Shown here: piece after piece, positions 1-8,413 of the stretch
How the letters are laid out: each line of letters opens with the position of its first letter
How positions within the stretch are numbered: position 1 is the first letter of the stretch
Origin: an uncultured Clostridia bacterium
GTDB taxonomy: Bacteria > Bacillota > Clostridia > Lachnospirales > Lachnospiraceae
DNA: 63,489 nucleotides
Assembly (NCBI GenBank): GCA_947385955.1
Contig: CANDNA010000020.1
Coordinates: forward strand, 1-63,489
Direction of reading: 5' to 3'
Made by a program: the position numbers and the translations under genes
The notes under the pieces: generated by a model
The model's database searches: none
Told to the model about the DNA's origin: nothing
The model's input: the letters and a program-made list of their open reading frames with translations, nothing else

Positions 1-123
1 TTCAGGGTGGTTTCGTTCGTGTAATTATGTGCAATAATTTGTTGGATTGCTATAAGTGAAGAAGAAATGCTTGTTTTGTTACCTGCAGCGGGAAATTTAT
101 TTATATATTTAAGGAGGGATTTT

Positions 124-3100
124 ATGATACCAGAAACATCTGTAGATTGGAAAGCATTTGAATATAAATACTCAAATAATCCACAGAGGGCATTTGAGAA
201 TCTTGCCTATTGTTTGTTTTGTTATGAATTTAACCAGAAGAATGGTATTTTTCGTTATTTTAATCAACCTCACATAGAAACAAACCCCATTCAAGTGGAT
301 GAGCAACTTATAGGTTTTCAAGCAAAATATTATGCAGATAGCGTTTCCATGTCCGGTAAAGAAAAAGATTTGAAAGAAGCTGTAGAAGGGGCTGCAAGAT
401 CGTATCCTGGAATCACGACACTATATTTTTATATAAGTAGAGAGTTTTCTCCAAGTTCAAAAAAAGATATGATAGAACCATCCTACAAAATTAATGTAGA
501 AAAAGCGGCACAAAATCTTAATATAAAAATTGAGTGGCGTGTAAGAAGTAATATTGAAGCGCAACTTATGCAGGATAGTCAGCTTACTATCTGCAGGAAT
601 GTATTTTTTCAGGCAGATTCTGCTGTGCAGTCATGTTGTGAAAGTCTTGATAAACACAAGACAGATTTATTTGGGAATATTAATACAAGCATGGTTTATA
701 AAGAAAATAAGATTGTTTTAGAACATAATATGTTAAATATTGAAAGTTTTCTTATTTCGGAATATCAGATTTTGATTGTAGATGGAGAGGCGGGTTCTGG
801 AAAGTCTGCATTGATTAAGAGAGTGATACAAAACTTCAGTGATGAAACGGCATTTCTTGCATTTAGAAGTATAGATATGGATGTGGATGATAAACTGAGA
901 TTTTTAAGCTTACACGGAGTATTGAAAATTGATGAAGTACTTGGTGTTTATAAAGATGCAGATTTTCGTATTGTATATATTGATGCAGTAGAGAAATATT
1001 TTTCTATGGAAAATCAGCAGACATTTGAAGAAATTCTACAGATTTTTATAAAAGCGGGATGGAAATTGATTTTTACAATTAGAACAACATATAAAGAATC
1101 ATTTCATAATAGTTTGTTAAACAAGGTTAAGGTTCAGCAATATCATGTAGTCCCAATACATTACAATAAACTTTTAGAATTGTCTGATACATATGGCTTC
1201 GTACTTCCAGAAGATAAAAAGCTTTTGGAATTGCTTGGAGCACCGTTTTATCTGAATTTGTATCTTTCACTGGATGATTTGGAAAATGAAACAAGTGTTA
1301 TACTTAACAGAGAAATTTTTGAAAACAAAATATGGGAGGATATTATACGAAATAATAGAAAACGTAAAAATAATATGCCAACCAGAAGAGAAAATACTCT
1401 TTTATCCATTACAATGGATATGTTGGAAAATGAGAATTATCAGTATGAGATACAGTCCAATGATGACTATGATGCATTTGGAGATTTAGAGAAGGCAGGA
1501 ATATTAAATCAGACGAATGACGCCAGAAAATATTATTATAGCCATGATGCATATGAAGAATTAGCTGCAAATCATATATTTACACAGCAGTATAATATGG
1601 ATAGTGGTGCCGACAAATTTTTTGCAAAATTCAGGACGTCTCTTCGGGTTAGAAAATTGTTCCGTGGCTGGTTGACATATTTTGTGACTACAGATGGACA
1701 TCAGGATTTTATTTTTAAGATCCTTGAATGCGAAGAGGTTGATAAGATATGGAAAGAAGATGTTCTTCTGACGGTAATTACAAAAGAACATCTTAAAGAC
1801 ATATATTACAGAATTATATCTGACATGGCTGATGGTAATTACGTAATGTTAAAAAGGATTGCGTTTCTGATTAATACATGTTGTCGTGTTGCAGAACATA
1901 GAGAAATATATTTCAATCGTGGAAGTCTTATGCCGTTTCGATTGTCGAAGCCTTTTGGATATGCATGGAAAGGGTTATTTGTTTATATTTTTGCCCATAA
2001 AGAATCAATATGTTGGGACAAGGAAATGGCTTCTGTTGTAATTGAGGTTCTGGATTCATGGGCAAAGCATATTGAAAATAAGAAAGAAGAAAATACAGCA
2101 CTTGCCGGGAAAATAGGATTGTTTTTGTTAGAATACGTATCAAATGATAAAGATTTAAGATATGAATTAAAGGATGAAAAGATTGATAAATTGCATGATA
2201 TTTTATGTAATTCTGCATGGATGATTAAGGATGAACTAAACAATATTTTTCAAACTGTTTTAGATGCTCGGAAAGGCGATGGGGTAGATGCTGGCTATGC
2301 TAAAATAAATTCAAATGTTTATAGAATGTATAGTGAGTTGGCAGAGCGCACGGTAACAGACATTTATCACTATGGACAAATACCGTTTGCGATACCTGAA
2401 TTGACAATCAGATTGATGGAAACAATGTGGATTAGTCAGGGTCAATTACCTGTTTATCGAAGTGTAGATATAGATAGTTATTTCGGACTTGATTCACATC
2501 TGTCGAATAAATACTATCCGGCGAGTGCGTACAAGACGCCAATAATAAATTTATTGCAAAATAATCAGGATGTGGCAATTGATTTTTTGATTTGTTTTTG
2601 CAATAAGGTAGGCGAAAATTATTTAAAGTCAAATTTGAATATAGATTATAAAGAATGCATGAAGATCATGATTCATGTGAAAGGGAAGGAGGTAGAACAA
2701 ACAGTATCTGATCGTCTTTGGAAAATGTATAGAGGAACGTATGTGGGTTCAGATCTCCTTGTCAGTTTGTTGATGGGATTTGAGACATGGCTTCTTAATG
2801 TAGTAAAAAATTCTGATGCTAATGTGGTAATAGATTTTTGTAGAGATATACTAATAAAATCTGAAAATGTTATGCTGACAGCAGTTATTGTAAGTATTGC
2901 TGAAGCGTATCCAGAGAAAATGATTGATATTGTCTGTGATTTCCTTAAAACAAAAGAGATATTTCATTTTGATTCAGATCGATTTGTATCCGAACGACAG
3001 GCGTCATTTTTGCTGCATGGAGATAATATTTTTGAAGAAGAACGGAGAGAAGCTAATAAACTTCCACATAGACGAAAGAGGCTAGAGGACATTATTCTTC

Positions 3101-4908
3101 AATACCAGACGGACAAAAACGAAATATCTGAGGAAGAATATAGTGTGCGGTTACAAAAAATTTATCAGGCTATTGATGATGCGACAAAGGATATTGATAC
3201 ATGGCAAACATCAGACAAGTATGCATATTATAGAATGGATTTGCGTCATTATAAAAGAGTTATTAATGTTGAACCCGATGGTAAAGGAAATAATATGTGC
3301 ATGGTAATGCCTGATTTTACCGAAGATATGGAAAAGCTAAGTAAAGAGAGTAGGGAGACAAGTGACTATCATTTTAAATATATGGATTTACAGTTATGGA
3401 GTGACTATAAATTTAATGGAAATAAGAAGTTTGAAGAATATGGTAAATATACCGATATGTCAATTGTCTTAAAAGAATTGGAAGAACTGTGGGAGTATCT
3501 ATGTAATTATAATGGCAAAGATAATTTGGAATATGAAGAACAGTCATTTTTATTCCATCGATATCTTTCAATTGTTCCATATATATGTGCAGTATTGCTC
3601 AGAGATTTTGGAAAAGATTTGACAGATAGAGATAGAAACTTATGCAGGCATATTATTTTTGAACTTGGAGATTTGTTTTCGGAAATATCAAATTTTGAAT
3701 TTGGACAAGCAGGAAATGGGGTAGAAGCAATTGCGCTTGGGCTTATATTACTAATAAATAGAGAAAATACAAAAACAACAGACAATAAAAATCCACTATA
3801 TTTGCTCTTAAAACTGGTGCTTAAAGACTGGAGTGATGACAGCCGCATTATAAAACAGATTGCGAATGCCATTTGGAAACAGAGTCCCACTGATGGATGG
3901 AAGCTTGTTTATATTTTTTCTTTGCTTGCTAATGAGTATGAAATACAAATTATGAAACAGAGAGAACTTTCTCTTGATGATTTTTTGGAAAGCTTTCAAC
4001 ATAATATAGAACAGGCTTTCATGAAAGATTCTATTGGTCTAGCTGATATTGACTTTACAAAGATAAGTGGAGCAGTGATGTTTGTTGTCATATCATTTAT
4101 TTCGGTAGATATGAAAGAGGCATTTAAGATTGTTGAATTGACGAAAGATAAAACAATAAAAATGACATTTGGCAAAAGATATGATGGGAAAGAAGAACGA
4201 AGAAATCTCATAGGCTATACATTGAATTTCATTGTTTGGTATGCAGATGTACTGTTACATTGTGATGATTTAGAAAGAAAAGTTTTGATTGAGTCTTTTA
4301 TGGAAAAGGCAGATATTGTTGGAAATGAGAATGTAAGAGAACTATTAAAATGGCTTATTATAGACCAGGAGGTTTATAGAAAAACAAATGAATTTTGGAA
4401 TATATGGGAGCTTATGAAACCAAAGATGATTGAACTTGGTAATAAAGGAATGCATGATTATTATGCGAACAGCAATGTACCTTTTGGAGAGGATAGGGTT
4501 ATTGTAACGTATCTATTTGCAAATACTTCTTGGCGGAAAGATGCTCATAAATGTGATTTGCTTTCTGAGAAAAGGGCTGCATTTTTTACGGATTTTGTTG
4601 AAAAATCAAGAAGCGTTAAAGCGGTGTTTTATGCGTTGGCTAAGCTGCTGAATACAGTTGGGATGGAAACTTATAGTGAGATTGGAATTGAGTGGATATA
4701 TAAACTGATTATGAAAGACTCAGAATGCAGGGTACAGTTTTATGACTATACATTATATTATCTTGAGGAATATATTGGAAGTTTTGTGGCACATCATAGA
4801 ACAGAGTTTAGGGAGAATACGGGGCTTTTACAGAAGATACAGACTATATTAGAATATATGATAAATCAAGGCTCTCAAATAGCGTATTTTTTGGGAGAAG
4901 AAATATGA
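124..4908 (+). CDS. STAND NTPase with N-terminal nuclease-like domain (Avs-like antiphage protein)
   Basis: This 1594-aa protein has three visible parts. Residues about 1-150 look like a PD-(D/E)xK nuclease-type fold, with an IET strand at 51-53 followed by FQAK at 65-68. Residues about 215-400 form a P-loop NTPase: Walker A GEAGSGKS with Lys227, Walker B ending at Asp287, an FTIR sensor-like strand and a downstream LGAPF (GxP) element typical of STAND ATPases. The remaining roughly 1100 residues are alpha-helical, without recognised motifs, as in sensor domains of helical repeats. Size and order match Avs-type (antiviral STAND) proteins, which sense phage proteins and then activate an effector; that assignment is inference. 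The start at 124 was chosen because AAGGAGGG lies 7-13 bases upstream; an in-frame ATG at 67 has no such site. The gene is AT-rich compared with core genes here, and its stop lies next to the ribosome binding site of the RhuM gene. Confidence 0.75.
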   Translation: MIPETSVDWKAFEYKYSNNPQRAFENLAYCLFCYEFNQKNGIFRYFNQPHIETNPIQVDEQLIGFQAKYYADSVSMSGKEKDLKEAVEGAARSYPGITTLYFYISREFSPSSKKDMIEPSYKINVEKAAQNLNIKIEWRVRSNIEAQLMQDSQLTICRNVFFQADSAVQSCCESLDKHKTDLFGNINTSMVYKENKIVLEHNMLNIESFLISEYQILIVDGEAGSGKSALIKRVIQNFSDETAFLAFRSIDMDVDDKLRFLSLHGVLKIDEVLGVYKDADFRIVYIDAVEKYFSMENQQTFEEILQIFIKAGWKLIFTIRTTYKESFHNSLLNKVKVQQYHVVPIHYNKLLELSDTYGFVLPEDKKLLELLGAPFYLNLYLSLDDLENETSVILNREIFENKIWEDIIRNNRKRKNNMPTRRENTLLSITMDMLENENYQYEIQSNDDYDAFGDLEKAGILNQTNDARKYYYSHDAYEELAANHIFTQQYNMDSGADKFFAKFRTSLRVRKLFRGWLTYFVTTDGHQDFIFKILECEEVDKIWKEDVLLTVITKEHLKDIYYRIISDMADGNYVMLKRIAFLINTCCRVAEHREIYFNRGSLMPFRLSKPFGYAWKGLFVYIFAHKESICWDKEMASVVIEVLDSWAKHIENKKEENTALAGKIGLFLLEYVSNDKDLRYELKDEKIDKLHDILCNSAWMIKDELNNIFQTVLDARKGDGVDAGYAKINSNVYRMYSELAERTVTDIYHYGQIPFAIPELTIRLMETMWISQGQLPVYRSVDIDSYFGLDSHLSNKYYPASAYKTPIINLLQNNQDVAIDFLICFCNKVGENYLKSNLNIDYKECMKIMIHVKGKEVEQTVSDRLWKMYRGTYVGSDLLVSLLMGFETWLLNVVKNSDANVVIDFCRDILIKSENVMLTAVIVSIAEAYPEKMIDIVCDFLKTKEIFHFDSDRFVSERQASFLLHGDNIFEEERREANKLPHRRKRLEDIILQYQTDKNEISEEEYSVRLQKIYQAIDDATKDIDTWQTSDKYAYYRMDLRHYKRVINVEPDGKGNNMCMVMPDFTEDMEKLSKESRETSDYHFKYMDLQLWSDYKFNGNKKFEEYGKYTDMSIVLKELEELWEYLCNYNGKDNLEYEEQSFLFHRYLSIVPYICAVLLRDFGKDLTDRDRNLCRHIIFELGDLFSEISNFEFGQAGNGVEAIALGLILLINRENTKTTDNKNPLYLLLKLVLKDWSDDSRIIKQIANAIWKQSPTDGWKLVYIFSLLANEYEIQIMKQRELSLDDFLESFQHNIEQAFMKDSIGLADIDFTKISGAVMFVVISFISVDMKEAFKIVELTKDKTIKMTFGKRYDGKEERRNLIGYTLNFIVWYADVLLHCDDLERKVLIESFMEKADIVGNENVRELLKWLIIDQEVYRKTNEFWNIWELMKPKMIELGNKGMHDYYANSNVPFGEDRVIVTYLFANTSWRKDAHKCDLLSEKRAAFFTDFVEKSRSVKAVFYALAKLLNTVGMETYSEIGIEWIYKLIMKDSECRVQFYDYTLYYLEEYIGSFVAHHRTEFRENTGLLQKIQTILEYMINQGSQIAYFLGEEI

Positions 4909-4926
4909 TTGGGAAGGAGTGGAATT

Positions 4927-5949
4927 GTGACAGATAAAAAAAAGGACGTTGGGAAAAATGAACAAAGCGAAATTATCATATACCAAACAGAAGATGGAAA
5001 TACAAAAATAGATGTTAAATTTCAGGATGAAACGGTTTGGCTTACACAAGCTCAATTATGTGAATTATATCAAACCAGTAAATCCAATATTAGTGAACAT
5101 ATTAAACATATTTTTGAAGAAGGGGAATTGGAGGAGGGTTCAGTTGTTCGGAAATTCCGAACAACTGGCGCAGATGGCAAGAATTATAATATTATCCATT
5201 ATAATCTTGATATGATAATTTCCCTTGGATATCGTGTGAAATCTTTCATTGCTACGCAATTTCGGCGTTGGGCGACAGAACGTCTGAAAGAATATATGAT
5301 AAAAGGCTTTACTATGGATGATGAGCGATTAAAAAATCTGGGAGGCGGAAATTACTGGAAAGAATTATTAGATCGCATACGGGATATTCGCTCGTCGGAA
5401 AAAGTGATGTACCGACAGGTACTTGATCTTTATGCTACAAGTGTGGATTACAATCCTAAAAGCAGTGAATCTATCGCGTTTTTTAAAATGGTTCAAAATA
5501 AGCTGCATTATGCGGCGCATGGGCATACGGCAGCAGAAGTAATATATGAACGAGCAAATGCAGAACAGCCATTTATGGGGCTAAAAAGTTTTTCGGGTGA
5601 TTTTCCAACATTAAAAGATATTGGCATTGCAAAGAATTATTTAAGTGAGGAAGAATTGAAAATTTTAAATAATATTGTGTCTGGATATTTTGACTTTGCA
5701 GAAATTCAGGCTATGCGTCATAATCTCATGTATATGTCTGATTATGTAGAGCATCTTGATAATGTGTTGAAAACTACTGGAGAAAAGCTATTGCAGGGAG
5801 CAGGAACAGTCAGCCATGCTCAGGCAGTCGAAAAAGCAACAGAGGAATATAAAAAATATCAGGTTCAGAACTTATCGCCAGTTGAAGAAGAATATTTAGG
5901 AAGTATTAAAAACATACATAGTATGGCCAGGAAAAAGGCGAAGAAGTAA
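4927..5949 (+). CDS. rhuM: RhuM family protein
   Basis: This 340-aa protein matches the RhuM (virulence_RhuM) family along its whole length. The N-terminal part contains the WLTQAQLCELYQ helix-turn-helix-like segment and SNISEHIKHIF. The middle has the FRRWATERLKEYM signature, and the C-terminal half is the conserved helical region ending in a lysine-rich tail. The family was named from a Salmonella pathogenicity island gene; its biochemical role is not established, but it is often found within or beside type I restriction loci, as here. GTG at 4927 is the preferred start because AAGGAG sits 7 bases upstream; a TTG at 4909 has no spacing for a site. The ribosome binding site begins 5 bases after the stop of the upstream STAND gene, so the two are probably co-transcribed and translationally coupled. 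Confidence 0.85.
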   Translation: MTDKKKDVGKNEQSEIIIYQTEDGNTKIDVKFQDETVWLTQAQLCELYQTSKSNISEHIKHIFEEGELEEGSVVRKFRTTGADGKNYNIIHYNLDMIISLGYRVKSFIATQFRRWATERLKEYMIKGFTMDDERLKNLGGGNYWKELLDRIRDIRSSEKVMYRQVLDLYATSVDYNPKSSESIAFFKMVQNKLHYAAHGHTAAEVIYERANAEQPFMGLKSFSGDFPTLKDIGIAKNYLSEEELKILNNIVSGYFDFAEIQAMRHNLMYMSDYVEHLDNVLKTTGEKLLQGAGTVSHAQAVEKATEEYKKYQVQNLSPVEEEYLGSIKNIHSMARKKAKK

Positions 5950-6238
5950 TAATACAGAATGGTATTCTTATACGAGTGACGAGGCTGAAAAATTGGGTTT
6001 ACATAGCAGCTCCGACACATGTGGAGACCGCCATACTGCTGACAAAAAAACTGATAATCAAAGGCCTCTCCCGATTTGGGGTTGCAGTAAGAAGCTGGTT
6101 TTTTTGCCAATATCATTACACGATTAAAAATGGGTGGATATATTTTTCTCGAAAGCGTGGAAAGTATCTGCCATGTTTTAAACTGTGGCGTGGACGATAT
6201 TTTGGAATTTATTCCGGAGGATAACGGAGGAAAAGAGA
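5950..6238 (+). other. Gap between rhuM and hsdM with possible gene debris
   Basis: No intact gene is convincing here. An open frame from 5976 encodes a short peptide with HVETAILLTKK near residue 16. This resembles the conserved C-terminal tail (HVE-x3-LL) of TrmA/RlmD-type RNA uracil methyltransferases, so the stretch may be a leftover of such a gene. The similarity is short and from memory. The last bases carry the hsdM ribosome binding site. Confidence 0.3.
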
Positions 6239-7801
6239 ATGGTTGATACAAAAAAAGAACAAGAGCGTGATGAACTGCATCGTGCAATCTGGGCAATCGC
6301 AGATGAATTGCGGGGAGCAGTAGATGGATGGGACTTTAAAAATTATGTTCTCGGAACCATGTTCTATCGATATATTTCTGAAAATTTATGCAACTACATA
6401 AACAGTGGCGAGGCGGATGCAGGAAATACCGATTTTGACTTTGCAAAAATGCCGGATAGGGATGCGGAAGAAGCACGAGACGGATTGGTAGAAGAAAAAG
6501 GGTTTTTCATTTTGCCAAGTGAATTGTTCTGCAATGTCCGTGCCAACGCTGCAAATGATGAGAATTTGAATGAAACACTGGAGCGTGTATTCCGTCATAT
6601 TGAGGAATCAGCGAAAGGCAGTGAGGCCGAGAGTGATTTTGCAGGACTGTTCGATGATTATGATGTCAACAGCAATAAATTGGGTTCTACTGTTGCAAAG
6701 CGTAATGAGAAACTCGTAAAACTTCTGAATGGTGTGGGCGAAATGAATCTCGGTGATGTCAAAGACCATTCTATTGATGCTTTTGGGGATGCATATGAAT
6801 ACCTTATGACGATGTATGCATCCAATGCAGGGAAATCCGGTGGCGAGTTCTTCACGCCGGCAGATGTGTCCGAACTGCTTACACGGCTTGGAACTGTGGG
6901 TAAAACAGAAATCAATAAAGTATATGATCCGGCCTGTGGGTCCGGCTCTCTGCTCTTGAAAACGGAGAAAATTCTCGGTAAAGATGCTATCCGCAATGGT
7001 TTTTACGGACAGGAAATTAACATTACTACCTACAACCTGTGTCGTATCAATATGTTTCTGCATGATGTAGAATTTGATAAATTTGATATTGCCTGTGAGG
7101 ATACCCTTATTAGTCCGCAGCACTGGGATGACGAGCCGTTTGAACTGATCGTTTCTAATCCGCCATATTCTATCAAATGGGCAGGAGATGAAAATCCGCT
7201 GCTCATTAACGATCCCCGTTTTGCCCCTGCCGGAGTGCTGGCGCCGAAGAGTAAGGCAGATATGGCATTTATTATGCACAGTTTGTCATGGCTTGCGTCT
7301 AATGGCACGGCGGCTATCGTATGCTTTCCGGGTATTATGTACCGTGGCGGTGCGGAACAGAAAATCCGTAAATATCTGATAGATAATAACTATGTGGACT
7401 GCGTGATTCAGTTGCCGAGCAATCTGTTCTTTGGTACTTCGATTGCAACCTGTATCATGGTAATGAAAAAGAATAAGGCAGATAATAAGACTCTGTTTAT
7501 TGATGCCACAAGCGAATGCGTGAAGGTTACGAACAATAATAAGCTGACCCAGAAAAATATAGAACGTATTGTGGATGTGTTTGCAAAACGTGAGGAAGTC
7601 AGGCATTTTGCGCATCTGGCAAGCTACGAAGAAGTGTCCGGCAACGATTACAATTTATCGGTGTCCACATATGTTGAAGCAGAGGATACCAGAGAAAAAA
7701 TAGACATTGTGAAGCTGAATGCGGAGATTAAGGAAATCGTGGCACGAGAGCAGGCACTGCGTGATGAGATTGATAAGATTATTGCAGAGATTGAGGTGTA
7801 A
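6239..7801 (+). CDS. hsdM: Type I restriction-modification methyltransferase subunit HsdM
   Basis: This 520-aa protein is the N6-adenine methyltransferase subunit of a type I system. With HsdS it forms the modification enzyme that protects the host recognition sequence, and with HsdR the restriction complex. The N-terminal helical HsdM domain (about residues 10-150) includes the [18 protein letters not shown] signature. The catalytic domain has motif I DPACGSGS from Asp230 and motif IV NPPY at 307-310. The C-terminal 60 residues are helical, with a final coiled stretch for HsdS contact. Length and signatures resemble the EcoR124 (type IC) group. The start at 6239 has CGGAGG 8 bases upstream. 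An upstream ATG at 6185 would add 18 residues without family support. The stop is directly followed by the ATG of the next, broken gene. Confidence 0.95.
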   Translation: MVDTKKEQERDELHRAIWAIADELRGAVDGWDFKNYVLGTMFYRYISENLCNYINSGEADAGNTDFDFAKMPDRDAEEARDGLVEEKGFFILPSELFCNVRANAANDENLNETLERVFRHIEESAKGSEAESDFAGLFDDYDVNSNKLGSTVAKRNEKLVKLLNGVGEMNLGDVKDHSIDAFGDAYEYLMTMYASNAGKSGGEFFTPADVSELLTRLGTVGKTEINKVYDPACGSGSLLLKTEKILGKDAIRNGFYGQEINITTYNLCRINMFLHDVEFDKFDIACEDTLISPQHWDDEPFELIVSNPPYSIKWAGDENPLLINDPRFAPAGVLAPKSKADMAFIMHSLSWLASNGTAAIVCFPGIMYRGGAEQKIRKYLIDNNYVDCVIQLPSNLFFGTSIATCIMVMKKNKADNKTLFIDATSECVKVTNNNKLTQKNIERIVDVFAKREEVRHFAHLASYEEVSGNDYNLSVSTYVEAEDTREKIDIVKLNAEIKEIVAREQALRDEIDKIIAEIEV

Positions 7802-8403
7802 ATGATAATTCAACTTGTTCAGAATATAAAAAAGGCATTGGAAAGTGAATTGTATTTTGTGGCATTAAGTTCTGCACTTACTTTATCAGATATCTGTGGG
7901 AAGGCTGCACGACCAACGGAACGGAGCAGTAAAAAGCGATATATTTATGGTATGACGAAGAGATAGGAAGATATAAAAAGAATCCAGAAGATAAGGATGA
8001 TATGCCATATTTGTCGGGAGAGGTAATTTATAGTTTATGCTGTTCTTTGTTGCATGAAGGAAATCCAAAGATGAAAAATGATAGTTTAAGAACCAATCTT
8101 CCGATAGATTATTTCTCATTAGTGGTCGAAAAAGCTAAACGGTTTGATATTTATTCTGATAGCAGTTCAATAACTGATTTTGGAAATAGACATATTCTAA
8201 AATACAGAATGAATATAAGGAGAATATTTATGATTTTATGCAACGTGGCAGAATCCTATTATAAGAAAAATAAAGAAAAATTTTATTTTAATAATGGAAT
8301 TATCGATTGGGATGAGGTCACATATCATCTTCCGCATATCGATATAGAAAAGTTTTTTGCAGAATTAGCAAAAACTAATGATGAGATTTATAGCGGAAGG
8401 TAG
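7802..8403 (+). pseudogene. Frameshifted small gene between hsdM and hsdS
   Basis: Two frames together make one protein of about 200 aa. The first part, from ATG 7802, reads MIIQLVQNIKKALESELYF and stops at a TAG near 7965. The second part, from about 7948, continues in another frame as WYDEEIGRYKKNP through MPYLSGEVIYSL to the TAG at 8401. The total length of 602 bases is one short of a whole number of codons, fitting a single-base deletion near 7945 just before the TGG. I recognise the pattern (an ALTLPDIC-like N-terminus, then SGEVxYxLxCSLLHxG) as a hypothetical family seen in Clostridia, but know no function. The gene starts immediately after the hsdM stop and ends at the hsdS ribosome binding site. 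The break may be real or a sequencing error. Confidence 0.65.
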
Positions 8404-8413
8404 GAGGGAAAAA

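Noticed and set aside
67-123. Upstream extension of the STAND protein by 19 residues
   Set aside because: The ATG at 67 lacks a ribosome binding site, while AAGGAGGG precedes ATG 124 at a normal distance.
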